This document shows positions 1 to 5,269 of a DNA stretch of 5,311 nt, piece after piece. Every line of letters begins with the position of its first letter. Positions within the stretch are counted from its first letter, which is position 1. The stretch comes from Actinomycetes bacterium. Lineage in GTDB: Bacteria > Actinomycetota > Acidimicrobiia > Spongiisociales > UBA4744. The position numbers were made by a program, and so were the translations under genes. The notes beneath the pieces were generated by a model. It was given only the letters and a program-made list of their open reading frames with translations, was not told the DNA's origin and did no database searches. The DNA lies in the NCBI GenBank assembly GCA_024641205.1, contig JAHEDM010000201.1, positions 1 through 5,311 of the forward strand, given 5' to 3'.

Positions 1-73
1 GCACGGCTACGAACACCGTGGTCGTGCGACGCCAAAAACCCGGACGGCCTGAGTTCGACCGGTACTAGTCCCG

Positions 74-103
74 TTGACAATCGAACTAACCCTCCTTGAG
101 GTT
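74..103 (+). promoter_or_regulatory. Possible promoter of the small-gene operon
   Basis: A perfect -35 hexamer TTGACA lies at 74-79. The best -10 at 17-19 base spacing is poor (GAGGTT at 98-103 keeps only the second-position A and the last T). If used, transcription would start near 109-111, about 20 bases before the ATG at 129 and about 37 bases before the alternative GTG at 147. A short imperfect hairpin (arms AACCCTC and GAGGTT, one bulge) covers 88-103. The -35 is seen directly; promoter function is inferred and weak because of the -10. Confidence 0.35.
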
Positions 104-128
104 TGCGGCCATCGGTCGAAACGATCGA

Positions 129-416
129 ATGGCGAAGGGAGGCCATGTGTTCGGCACAAGCGCAAAGAACAACCGGTCCGCAAAACACACCCACGAGTAC
201 CGCGTCCACAACGTCGGAGCCGACCTGCAGCGTCAGGTATGCCGCAGCTGCGGAGAGGTCAGCATCAACCCGCTCCCTCCGACCAGCGTTCGTCTCTCAT
301 CGGCTGAGGTCCAGCCCGTCCTGTTCGACCGGCCCAAGTTGGCGGTCGTCCTCGACGAGGTCGCGGCGCCGGTGGGTCTCAGCTGGCGGTTCGGCGAACG
401 GCGGGCCAGACGGTGA
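129..416 (+). CDS. Small basic His/Cys protein, putative zinc-binding, unknown function
   Basis: Not a family I can name. From the ATG at 129 it is 95 residues. The N-terminal half is basic and His-rich (H20, H22, H27) and is followed by one Cys pair, C38-R-S-C41-G, so a single zinc site with His/Cys ligands is possible. The C-terminal half has a hydrophobic stretch around residues 70-84 and an Arg-rich end (RRARR). The best support that it is real is that its TGA stop (414-416) overlaps the GTG start of the next gene by four bases, as in translationally coupled operons. The start is uncertain. The ATG at 129 has no ribosome site, whereas GAAGGGAGG (134-142) sits 4 bases before an in-frame GTG at 147, which would give 89 residues. 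An upstream in-frame TTG at 96 is less likely. No signal peptide or membrane segment is evident, so it is probably cytosolic. Confidence 0.6.
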   Translation: MAKGGHVFGTSAKNNRSAKHTHEYRVHNVGADLQRQVCRSCGEVSINPLPPTSVRLSSAEVQPVLFDRPKLAVVLDEVAAPVGLSWRFGERRARR

Positions 417-601
417 GCGAGATCCTGTGCGAGCGGTGTGCCAGTCCGGCGCTGGTCATCTACGAACAGAAGCCCCTGTGTGGGCCATGCGCTATCGATG
501 CCCTCGATGAGCGCCACCACTACCTGGTCGTCCAAGTCGATGATGGCATCACCCGAGAAGCGAGCGACGCCGAGGCCTCCTCCTCCTCGACACCTTCCTG
601 A
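413..601 (+). CDS. 62-residue zinc-ribbon-like protein, unknown function
   Basis: This short protein begins with GTG inside the stop of the preceding gene (GTGA overlap), so its translation is probably coupled to it. Two Cys pairs, C6-x2-C9 and C23-x2-C26, separated by 13 residues, form a likely four-Cys zinc ribbon. The motif CERCASPALV followed by LCGPC is nearly the whole recognisable fold. After it comes an acidic, Ser-rich tail (DAEASSSSTPS) that is probably disordered. The ribbon has exactly the same spacing, and identical A, P, A, V and L positions, as the N-terminus of the membrane-anchored protein at 4334-5026. Known zinc ribbons of this kind bind nucleic acid or protein partners, but nothing here shows which, so function is unknown. 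No membrane segment is visible. The next gene follows after 9 bases. Confidence 0.7.
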   Translation: MSEILCERCASPALVIYEQKPLCGPCAIDALDERHHYLVVQVDDGITREASDAEASSSSTPS

Positions 602-605
602 GGAG
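600..605 (+). promoter_or_regulatory. Ribosome binding site for the 75-residue gene
   Basis: GAGGAG lies 5 bases before the ATG at 611 and overlaps the TGA stop (599-601) of the preceding gene. This fixes the start and suggests that ribosomes terminating upstream can reinitiate here. Confidence 0.7.
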
Positions 606-610
606 CGCGC

Positions 611-838
611 ATGTCCATACCCAAAACGCAGCCGAAGATCGAGACGTCCGGGACCCGATCGGCCACCGGGCAAAGAGCGCACGGCGGAGACAGCTCTCCC
701 AAACGGCGCCGCCCAACCCGAAGTCGCACCATCGACCCTCCCGTCACCGAAGAAACTCTCGGCGAAATGGGCAAGGCGCTGGCCAAGCGTCTCAACGCGT
801 TGGTCGATGCGCTCGACCAGCTGGAGCCAAAGCCGTAG
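611..838 (+). CDS. 75-residue basic protein with C-terminal helix, unknown function
   Basis: I do not recognise this protein. The start is well supported by GAGGAG five bases upstream. Residues 1-45 are low-complexity and rich in Ser, Thr, Pro, Arg and Lys, with a basic patch (KRRRPTRSR, 31-39), and are probably disordered. Residues 46-72 (from VTEETLGEM to LVDALDQL) have the heptad-like Leu/Ala pattern of a single amphipathic helix, suited to dimerising or to docking on a partner. There are no Cys residues, signal peptide or membrane segment. It is the third member of the tight small-gene cluster, 9 bases after the zinc-ribbon gene, and glgX begins 60 bases after it on the same strand. The basic patch could contact nucleic acid or a negatively charged partner; that is inference only. 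The DNA between it and glgX has a small inverted repeat (GGCTT/AAGCC, 842-856) without a T-run. Confidence 0.65.
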   Translation: MSIPKTQPKIETSGTRSATGQRAHGGDSSPKRRRPTRSRTIDPPVTEETLGEMGKALAKRLNALVDALDQLEPKP

Positions 839-887
839 ACCGGCTTCGCAAAAGCCCGAACGCGCGAGAATCCATGACGTAGTACTC

Positions 888-893
888 GAGAGG
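888..893 (+). promoter_or_regulatory. Ribosome binding site deciding the glgX start
   Basis: GAGAGG lies 5 bases before the ATG at 899. The slightly earlier in-frame GTG at 893 overlaps this site and would leave no spacing, so the ATG is preferred. Confidence 0.65.
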
Positions 894-898
894 TGCCC

Positions 899-2974
899 AT
901 GGCGGAGCAATATCCTGGATGTCCCTACCCGCTGGGTGCTCTGGTCGAACCAGACGGCGTCAACTTCAGCATCTACTCGCGTAGTGCCGACCGCTTGGAA
1001 CTGCTGCTGTACGACGATGTCGACGCCGCCGCGCCATCCCGGGTTATCTCCCTTGACCCGCGCCGCCACCGGACCTACCACTACTGGCATGTCTTCGTCC
1101 CGGACCTGGGTCCGGGACAGCTCTATGCATATCGGGCCTACGGCCCGGCCGATCCGGCTCAAGGCCTCCGCTTTGATCCAACCAAAGTGCTCCTCGACCC
1201 ATACGGGCGGGCCATCGCCACTCCGTCCAATTATCGCCGAAGCGAAGCCTGTCGACCGGGACCGAATGACCGGCACGCCCTCAAGAGCGTGGTCGCCGAT
1301 GTCTCGACGTATGACTGGGAAGGCGATACACATCTCCGCCGGCCATTTGCCGAGACGGTCATCTATGAGATGCACGTCGGTGGATTCACCAAGCACCCGA
1401 GCTCGGGGCTCGACCACGAGAAACGCGGGACCTACGCCGGATTGATCGAGAAGATCCCGTATCTTCAAGACCTCGGCATTACTGCAGTCGAGTTGCTACC
1501 CGTGTTCCAGTTCGACTGGCAGGACGCTCCCGCCGGACTCACCAACTACTGGGGCTATTCCCCCGTATCGTTCTTCGCTCCGCACTGCCGATACAGCTCG
1601 TGTGGCGACCCTCTGGCATCGCTAGACGAGTTTCGCGACATGGTCAAGGCGCTCCACAAAGCCGGCATCGAGGTGATCCTCGACGTGGTCTACAACCACA
1701 CCGCCGAAGGCGGTGAAGGCGGGCCAACGTTGAGCTTCCGGGGACTCGAGAACTCCGCCTATTACATCATGGAGGCCGACGGAAGCAGCTATGCCAACTT
1801 CGCCGGCACCGGCAACACCCTCAACGCCAACCAGTCGATCGTGCGACGTTTGATCCTGGACAGCCTCCACTACTGGGTAAACGATATGCACGTCGACGGG
1901 TTCAGGTTTGACCTGGCTTCGATCCTCTCTCGCGATGAGGCCGGTCAGCCCGTACCCAATCCGCCGGTGTTGTGGGATATCGAATCGGATCCGGCCTTGG
2001 CGGGGACCAAACTCATCGCTGAGGCCTGGGATGCTGCCGGGCTCTACCAGGTGGGCCATTTCATCGGAGACAGCTGGAAGGAATGGAACGGTCAATTCCG
2101 CGACGACGTCCGAGCCTTCGTTCGCGGCGACGAGAAGATGGTTCGCCGCCTAGCCGACCGATTGCTGGGCAGCCCCGACCTCTATCGCGATGACGGCCGC
2201 GAGGCCGAACAAAGCATCAACTTCGTCACCAGCCACGACGGCTTCACCCTTCAGGATCTCGTTTCCTACAGCACCAAGCACAACGAAGGCAACCGGGAGG
2301 ACAGCCGGGACGGCTCCGACTACAACCTGTCCAGCAATTACGGAGTTGAGGGACCAACGGACGACCCGTCTATCGAGGCGATGAGGAAACGACAGATCAA
2401 GAACTTCCTGGCGATTGATCTGTTGTCGCTCGGCGCTCCGATGATTCTGATGGGGGACGAGGTGCGGCGCACTCAATACGGAAACAACAACGCTTATTGC
2501 CAGGACAATGAAGTCAGCTGGTTCGACTGGTCGAACTTGGAGACCCACGCCGACATCCACCGATTCGTCAAGGAATTGATACGGCTTCGTTTCATCCGCG
2601 GATCGTTCACTCGCGAGCACCATCTTTCGCTGGAAGAACTGACCCAGCAGGCGGGCATCAAATTGCACGGAGTCAGTTTGGAAAGCCCGGATTTCCGGGA
2701 CGACTCGCACAGCCTGGCCCTGTCGGCGTCCAGCCTTCCCGGCGATGTTCTGATGCACGTTGCGCTAAATGCCTACCGGGACCGGCTGGATTTCGAGCTG
2801 CCTGAATTGCCGGACTGGGCGACAAGTGGATGGTGCCGGGTCGTCGACACCGCGCTGGAATCCCCCAACGACATCACGCTTCCTCCCCGGGCTCCCCGGG
2901 TCGGCGAATTCACCTACCAGGTCAATGGTCGATCGGTAGTCGTGCTGATCGCCACCGCCCTCCCCGGGAGCTGA
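899..2974 (+). CDS. glgX: Glycogen debranching enzyme GlgX (GH13 isoamylase type)
   Basis: This enzyme hydrolyses alpha-1,6 branch points of glycogen, typically the short stubs left by glycogen phosphorylase, in the cytoplasm. It is 691 residues from the ATG at 899, normal for the GlgX/TreX group. An N-terminal CBM48-like beta domain spans about residues 8-100 and opens with a PLGA..EPDGVNFSIYS pattern. The GH13 barrel spans about 150-540: region I DVVYNH (262-267); region II GFRFDLA with Arg336 and nucleophile Asp338; region III AEAWD with acid/base Glu375; region IV SHDG with Asp447. Group hallmarks are NYWGY (216-220), GVEGPTDDP (482-490) and GNNNAYCQDNE (528-538). A C-terminal beta domain follows (about 560-691). 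No frameshift or lost catalytic residue is visible. TreX-type trehalose enzymes look similar, but no treY or treZ is in the window. No glgA, glgB, glgC or glgP is adjacent, so it is a stand-alone copy here. It may share a transcript with the three small genes upstream; I see no clear promoter in the 60-base gap. Confidence 0.96.
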   Translation: MAEQYPGCPYPLGALVEPDGVNFSIYSRSADRLELLLYDDVDAAAPSRVISLDPRRHRTYHYWHVFVPDLGPGQLYAYRAYGPADPAQGLRFDPTKVLLDPYGRAIATPSNYRRSEACRPGPNDRHALKSVVADVSTYDWEGDTHLRRPFAETVIYEMHVGGFTKHPSSGLDHEKRGTYAGLIEKIPYLQDLGITAVELLPVFQFDWQDAPAGLTNYWGYSPVSFFAPHCRYSSCGDPLASLDEFRDMVKALHKAGIEVILDVVYNHTAEGGEGGPTLSFRGLENSAYYIMEADGSSYANFAGTGNTLNANQSIVRRLILDSLHYWVNDMHVDGFRFDLASILSRDEAGQPVPNPPVLWDIESDPALAGTKLIAEAWDAAGLYQVGHFIGDSWKEWNGQFRDDVRAFVRGDEKMVRRLADRLLGSPDLYRDDGREAEQSINFVTSHDGFTLQDLVSYSTKHNEGNREDSRDGSDYNLSSNYGVEGPTDDPSIEAMRKRQIKNFLAIDLLSLGAPMILMGDEVRRTQYGNNNAYCQDNEVSWFDWSNLETHADIHRFVKELIRLRFIRGSFTREHHLSLEELTQQAGIKLHGVSLESPDFRDDSHSLALSASSLPGDVLMHVALNAYRDRLDFELPELPDWATSGWCRVVDTALESPNDITLPPRAPRVGEFTYQVNGRSVVVLIATALPGS

Positions 2975-2992
2975 CGAACCAACCGCCGAACC

Positions 2993-4171
2993 TCAACCCT
3001 CGGGTTTTGCTTCGCGCACCCACCCGAGCAGCAGGACGAGTGCGACAACATTGGCCGCCGCGGCCACCAGTGTGTTGGCGGTCAAACCGGACCTTTCGTA
3101 GAGGAAAGGCCCTATCCACGCTCCGACCGCCCGTCCGAGTCCCATACCGACGGCCAGAATCGCCAGAAACCGGGTGCGGGCCAAGGGACGCACTTCTGAA
3201 GCAAGCGGGAAGGTGGAGACAATGGTGAATTCGAAACCGGCCAGGGCCAGCGCCATGCTCGCCATGCCGGCCGCGAAATAGGCATTGGTGAAAGACAGCA
3301 GCACGTAGGCCACCGCAGAAACCACTAACCCGATTGCAACCGACCGCCGTTTGCCAATCCGATCGGTCCACATCAGAGTCGATCCTTCCCCAACCAGTTC
3401 CGAGACGGCGAGGAGCACTCCGGCCGCCCCCAGCCCGAGAAGCGAGAGCCCAAAGCCATCTTCGAGCCAGGCCCCGAATACAACAAACATGATCTCGGAA
3501 GCTCCCGAGTAGAGACCGATGGCGGCCAGCAGAGCCAACGCGCTCCGATCCAAAGCCAATTTCGGTCGGGCCTGCGTCGCCGACCCAGAATCCGGCTCGA
3601 TGACCCAACGCATGGCGAGAAGGGCGAGAACACTCAGGACTGCTATCGCCCAGAATGGGGCTGCCCATCCCGAGCGGGCGATGAGCCAACCGGCCGCCGG
3701 AGCCCCAAGCAGCAATGAACTTGCCCACGTCAGCTCGATGACGCCCAGGTAGCGAGCCCGCACCGGATACGGAGTTCGATCCGAGAGATAGGCCTGGGCA
3801 GCGACGTCGAAGATTGGCTTACCGAGGCCCAACAGGACGAACCCGACCAGAGCCCCGGCGAATACACCCGTGGCAGCCGTGACAACTGCCCCTGTGGCGA
3901 ACATCGTCAAACCTGCGGCGATCAGCCGGTGCCGGCGTTCCCCGCGACCGAGGACCCGAACGACGGCCGGCGTGGCCAGCCCGGTGATCCATCTGGCCGA
4001 GACGAGCAACCCGGCCTGGGTGAGCGGAACACCAAGACCTCGGGCAATCACCGGTAGAAAGGGATAGATGAAGCGATAGCCGGTATTCAGCACGAGCCGG
4101 GCCAGCGCGAGGAAGGTGAGCGCTCCCGTCAGAGATCTGCGCTTTTCGTACGGTATCTGCCGGCTGTCCAT
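2993..4171 (-). CDS. Major facilitator superfamily transporter, substrate unknown
   Basis: A 392-residue integral membrane protein of usual MFS length, with about twelve hydrophobic segments: roughly 14-38, 51-73, 83-98, 102-122, 141-165, 170-190, then 210-233, 241-262, 277-294, 296-318, 332-356 and 364-385. A hydrophilic loop (191-209, EPDSGSATQARPK) divides the two six-helix halves. The loop after helix 8 carries a motif-A-like D270-R-I-G-K-R-R276; the equivalent loop after helix 2 (VLGRGERRHR) is degenerate. Helix 5 has Glu146 and Trp149. These fit a proton-driven secondary transporter such as a drug or sugar efflux permease, but the substrate cannot be read from sequence. I chose the ATG at 4171 because GAGGGG lies 8 bases before it and hydrophobic sequence starts soon after. 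The open frame continues upstream to 4333 but that extension (Arg/Ser/Gly-rich) reads as non-coding. It converges on glgX with 18 bases between stops and diverges from the gene at 4334. Confidence 0.9.
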   Translation of the reverse strand: MDSRQIPYEKRRSLTGALTFLALARLVLNTGYRFIYPFLPVIARGLGVPLTQAGLLVSARWITGLATPAVVRVLGRGERRHRLIAAGLTMFATGAVVTAATGVFAGALVGFVLLGLGKPIFDVAAQAYLSDRTPYPVRARYLGVIELTWASSLLLGAPAAGWLIARSGWAAPFWAIAVLSVLALLAMRWVIEPDSGSATQARPKLALDRSALALLAAIGLYSGASEIMFVVFGAWLEDGFGLSLLGLGAAGVLLAVSELVGEGSTLMWTDRIGKRRSVAIGLVVSAVAYVLLSFTNAYFAAGMASMALALAGFEFTIVSTFPLASEVRPLARTRFLAILAVGMGLGRAVGAWIGPFLYERSGLTANTLVAAAANVVALVLLLGWVREAKPEG

Positions 4172-4179
4172 GGATGTAT

Positions 4180-4185
4180 CCCCTC
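4180..4185 (-). promoter_or_regulatory. Ribosome binding site of the MFS gene
   Basis: On the minus strand GAGGGG is followed by 8 bases and then ATG (4171-4169). It decides against the longer open frame that begins 54 codons upstream. Confidence 0.65.
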
Positions 4186-4298
4186 GCCGGTGCAGTCTCG
4201 CAGGCCGATTCGCAAGTGGATAGCCCGCCAACCCCCCGACCCCGTCGTGAACAAGTGAAGAAAACGAACTAGACGGTTTGTATCGACAATAAGTAGCG

Positions 4299-4327
4299 AC
4301 GACACCACTAAAAGTGGTAAGTACAAT
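4299..4327 (+). promoter_or_regulatory. Leaderless promoter of the membrane-anchored ribbon gene
   Basis: The -10 box is TACAAT (4322-4327, five of six consensus). The -35 is ACGACA (4299-4304, four of six). The spacer is exactly 17 bases. The A of the ATG at 4334 lies 7 bases past the end of the -10 box, where transcription normally begins, so the mRNA would start at the start codon. Consistent with this, no Shine-Dalgarno sequence precedes the ATG. Leaderless mRNAs are common in actinobacteria. The boxes and spacing are seen; the start site is inferred. Confidence 0.6.
4304..4318. promoter_or_regulatory. Perfect inverted repeat, putative operator
   Basis: ACCACT-AAA-AGTGGT is a perfect 6+6 base dyad with a 3-base centre. 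It lies almost entirely in the spacer between the proposed -35 and -10 boxes, the classic place for a repressor to block RNA polymerase. With a leaderless start it would lie outside the transcript, so a DNA-binding role is more likely than an RNA hairpin. The binding protein is unknown and no regulator gene is in the window. Confidence 0.5.
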
Positions 4328-4333
4328 GAACAC

Positions 4334-5026
4334 ATGAAACGAACTAGCCCTGAACGATGCAGGGTTTGCGCTGCGCCAGCCGCAGTGCGTATGAGTGGCG
4401 TTTCTCTTTGTGCGCGGTGTGGGCTTGAGCGATCATCGGGTGGGACAAATCGAATCACCCGTCGGGCGGCGCTCGTCGGCATCCTCTCGTCGGGATTCCT
4501 CGCCAAACTGTTGCTCGGCGCGGTGGCTGTGGCGGCCGTAGGCGGCGTTGCCGCGACCATGCCCCGGGACACTCCCTCCGCTCCTTTCGAGGCGGCGGCA
4601 ACCGCTCAGACTCTCCTCCAAGCCAACGTACCGGTGAAGCCAGAGGCGTTGGCAGCGACGGAAGAAGCAATGCCCGCGACCGAGGCGCTTGTCGAAAACG
4701 TCCATGAATACGCCACGGCGTTGCAGATGTGGGGTGATTGCGTCTCCGAAGCGGCTCGAGACCACTCCGGGACATCATTCGATCCCAAGACGGCCTGTGG
4801 CGAAACGCCTGCGGCCGCCGCATACGGTTTCTCGGACCGACGGCCCTCGGCCCTCGTCAAGGCCGACGAAAAGGCCGACGCCGCCGAAACCAAGGCCGAC
4901 GAAAAGGCCGACGCCGCCGAAAGGGCCCCCAACAAGGACGAAACAGCCGAGGCCAAAGCCGAAGACAGAGCCGACGAAACCGAAACCAAGACCGACAAGC
5001 CCGACAAGCCCGACAAGACCGACTGA
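4334..5026 (+). CDS. Membrane-anchored protein: zinc ribbon, one TM helix, charged repeat tail
   Basis: A 230-residue protein of unrecognised family with clear architecture. Residues 9-29 form a four-Cys ribbon (C9-x2-C12, 13 residues, C26-x2-C29), matching the 62-residue gene product at 413-601. After a basic stretch (RITRR, 40-44) one long hydrophobic segment spans about 45-75 (ALVGILSSGF then LLLGAVAVAAVGG). Positive-inside charge puts the ribbon in the cytoplasm and the rest outside. R43-R44 just before the helix resembles a twin-arginine signal, but the preceding 40 residues and ribbon make Tat export uncertain. The outer part has a predicted helical stretch (about 85-140), then C136 and C155, which could form a disulfide, around WGDCVSEA and PKTACGE. 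From residue 176 the tail is almost only K, A, D, E, T and P, with two copies of an 11-residue repeat and an ending of PDK repeats. The layout resembles membrane-anchored anti-sigma or signalling proteins, but the canonical anti-sigma HxxxCxxC motif is absent and no sigma gene is adjacent. Confidence 0.8.
   Translation: MKRTSPERCRVCAAPAAVRMSGVSLCARCGLERSSGGTNRITRRAALVGILSSGFLAKLLLGAVAVAAVGGVAATMPRDTPSAPFEAAATAQTLLQANVPVKPEALAATEEAMPATEALVENVHEYATALQMWGDCVSEAARDHSGTSFDPKTACGETPAAAAYGFSDRRPSALVKADEKADAAETKADEKADAAERAPNKDETAEAKAEDRADETETKTDKPDKPDKTD
4859..4924 (+). repeat. 33-base tandem repeat, two copies
   Basis: Two adjacent 33-base units (4859-4891 and 4892-4924) are identical except in the last codon (ACC versus AGG). 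Each encodes KADEKADAAE plus T or R, in the charged tail of the membrane-anchored protein. Each unit is itself partly repetitive (AAGGCCGACG occurs twice per unit). Being in frame, copy-number change would lengthen or shorten the tail by 11 residues without frameshift. Confidence 0.9.
4994..5017 (+). repeat. 9-base repeat at the end of the charged tail
   Basis: GACAAGCCC is repeated in frame (GACAAG-CCC-GACAAG-CCC-GACAAG), encoding DKPDKPDK just before the C-terminal TD and stop. It is a short low-complexity repeat separate from the 33-base unit. Confidence 0.75.
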
Positions 5027-5269
5027 AGCCGGGTGACTCTTGATCGCCGGCCCTCAGTTGGTCGCCTACCACCCGACCACAGCAATCAACCAGCGCACCT
5101 CGGGCACATACAACCGCAAGGAACACAAAAGCCAGTTTGCCCTTCCGGGAGTCACTACCTGCGTGGTGAAGAGCAGCTGAGCCGTGAGCACACAGCCGGC
5201 AACGGCACCTGCATCGGCACCGGGTCGTAGACTCGGCCGGTCGATCAGGCGAGGTGCCCCATACAACTG
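5027..5269. other. Intergenic region without a convincing gene
   Basis: About 240 bases follow the stop of the membrane-anchored protein. Short open frames on both strands (plus 5033-5230, minus 5066-5266) lack a good ribosome site and show no domain-like composition. A dyad TGGTCG / CGACCA with a 9-base loop lies at 5059-5079 and a smaller GCCGG / CCGGC pair at 5028-5051. Neither is followed by a T-run, so I do not call a terminator. TAGACT at 5228-5233 fits the actinobacterial -10 pattern but lacks a good -35. GAGG at 5251-5254 may be the ribosome site of the gene starting at the right edge. Confidence 0.5.

Larger units (their letters stand above)
4172..4333. other. Divergent intergenic region
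   Basis: These 162 bases lie between the start of the minus-strand transporter and the start of the plus-strand membrane-anchored protein. The part nearest the plus-strand gene is AT-richer than its surroundings and holds that gene's likely promoter and an inverted repeat (listed separately). A weaker dyad TTGT-ATCG-ACAA lies at 4278-4289. The sequence AAACGAACTAG at 4262-4272 recurs exactly at 4337-4347. No convincing minus-strand promoter could be picked out for the transporter. Confidence 0.6.

Noticed and set aside
3..68. Possible C-terminal end of an upstream gene (frame ending in RQKPGRPEFDRY and a TAG stop at 66-68)
   Set aside because: All three plus frames are open at the window edge and end within 100 bases, so none can be preferred on 20 residues; the sequence before 1 is needed.
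145..510. Frame from the ATG at 145, just after the GAAGGGAGG ribosome-like site
   Set aside because: The spacing is only 2 bases, the product is Ser/Arg-rich without motifs, and it conflicts with the frame carrying the CRSCG motif and the coupled GTGA junction.
842..856. Inverted repeat GGCTT-CGCAA-AAGCC between the 75-residue gene and glgX
   Set aside because: A five-base stem with no following T-run is too weak to call a terminator or a regulatory RNA.
438..1445. Open frame of 335 codons on the plus strand in another frame
   Set aside because: It overlaps the zinc-ribbon gene, the 75-residue gene and glgX. Its product is dominated by Arg, Pro, Ser and Thr, typical of a shifted-frame shadow.
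233..1468. Open frame of 411 codons on the minus strand
   Set aside because: It runs antisense through the small-gene cluster and the first part of glgX, whose GlgX motifs are unmistakable. Its protein is Arg/Gly/Val-rich with no domain I recognise, and long antisense frames are common in GC-rich coding DNA.
2995..3008. Small hairpin with four T after it (AACC-CTCG-GGTTTT)
   Set aside because: The stem has only four pairs and lies inside the transporter's coding end; far below a credible intrinsic terminator.
4606..5085. Minus-strand open frames opposite the charged tail (for example 4606-5085, Ser/Ala/Val-rich)
   Set aside because: They mirror the repetitive GC-rich tail of the plus-strand gene, lack ribosome sites and show no motif.
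5066..5266. Minus-strand 66-codon frame in the right intergenic region
   Set aside because: It begins with TTG, has no well-placed ribosome site and shows no recognisable domain; it also overlaps the start of the likely FMN-enzyme gene.
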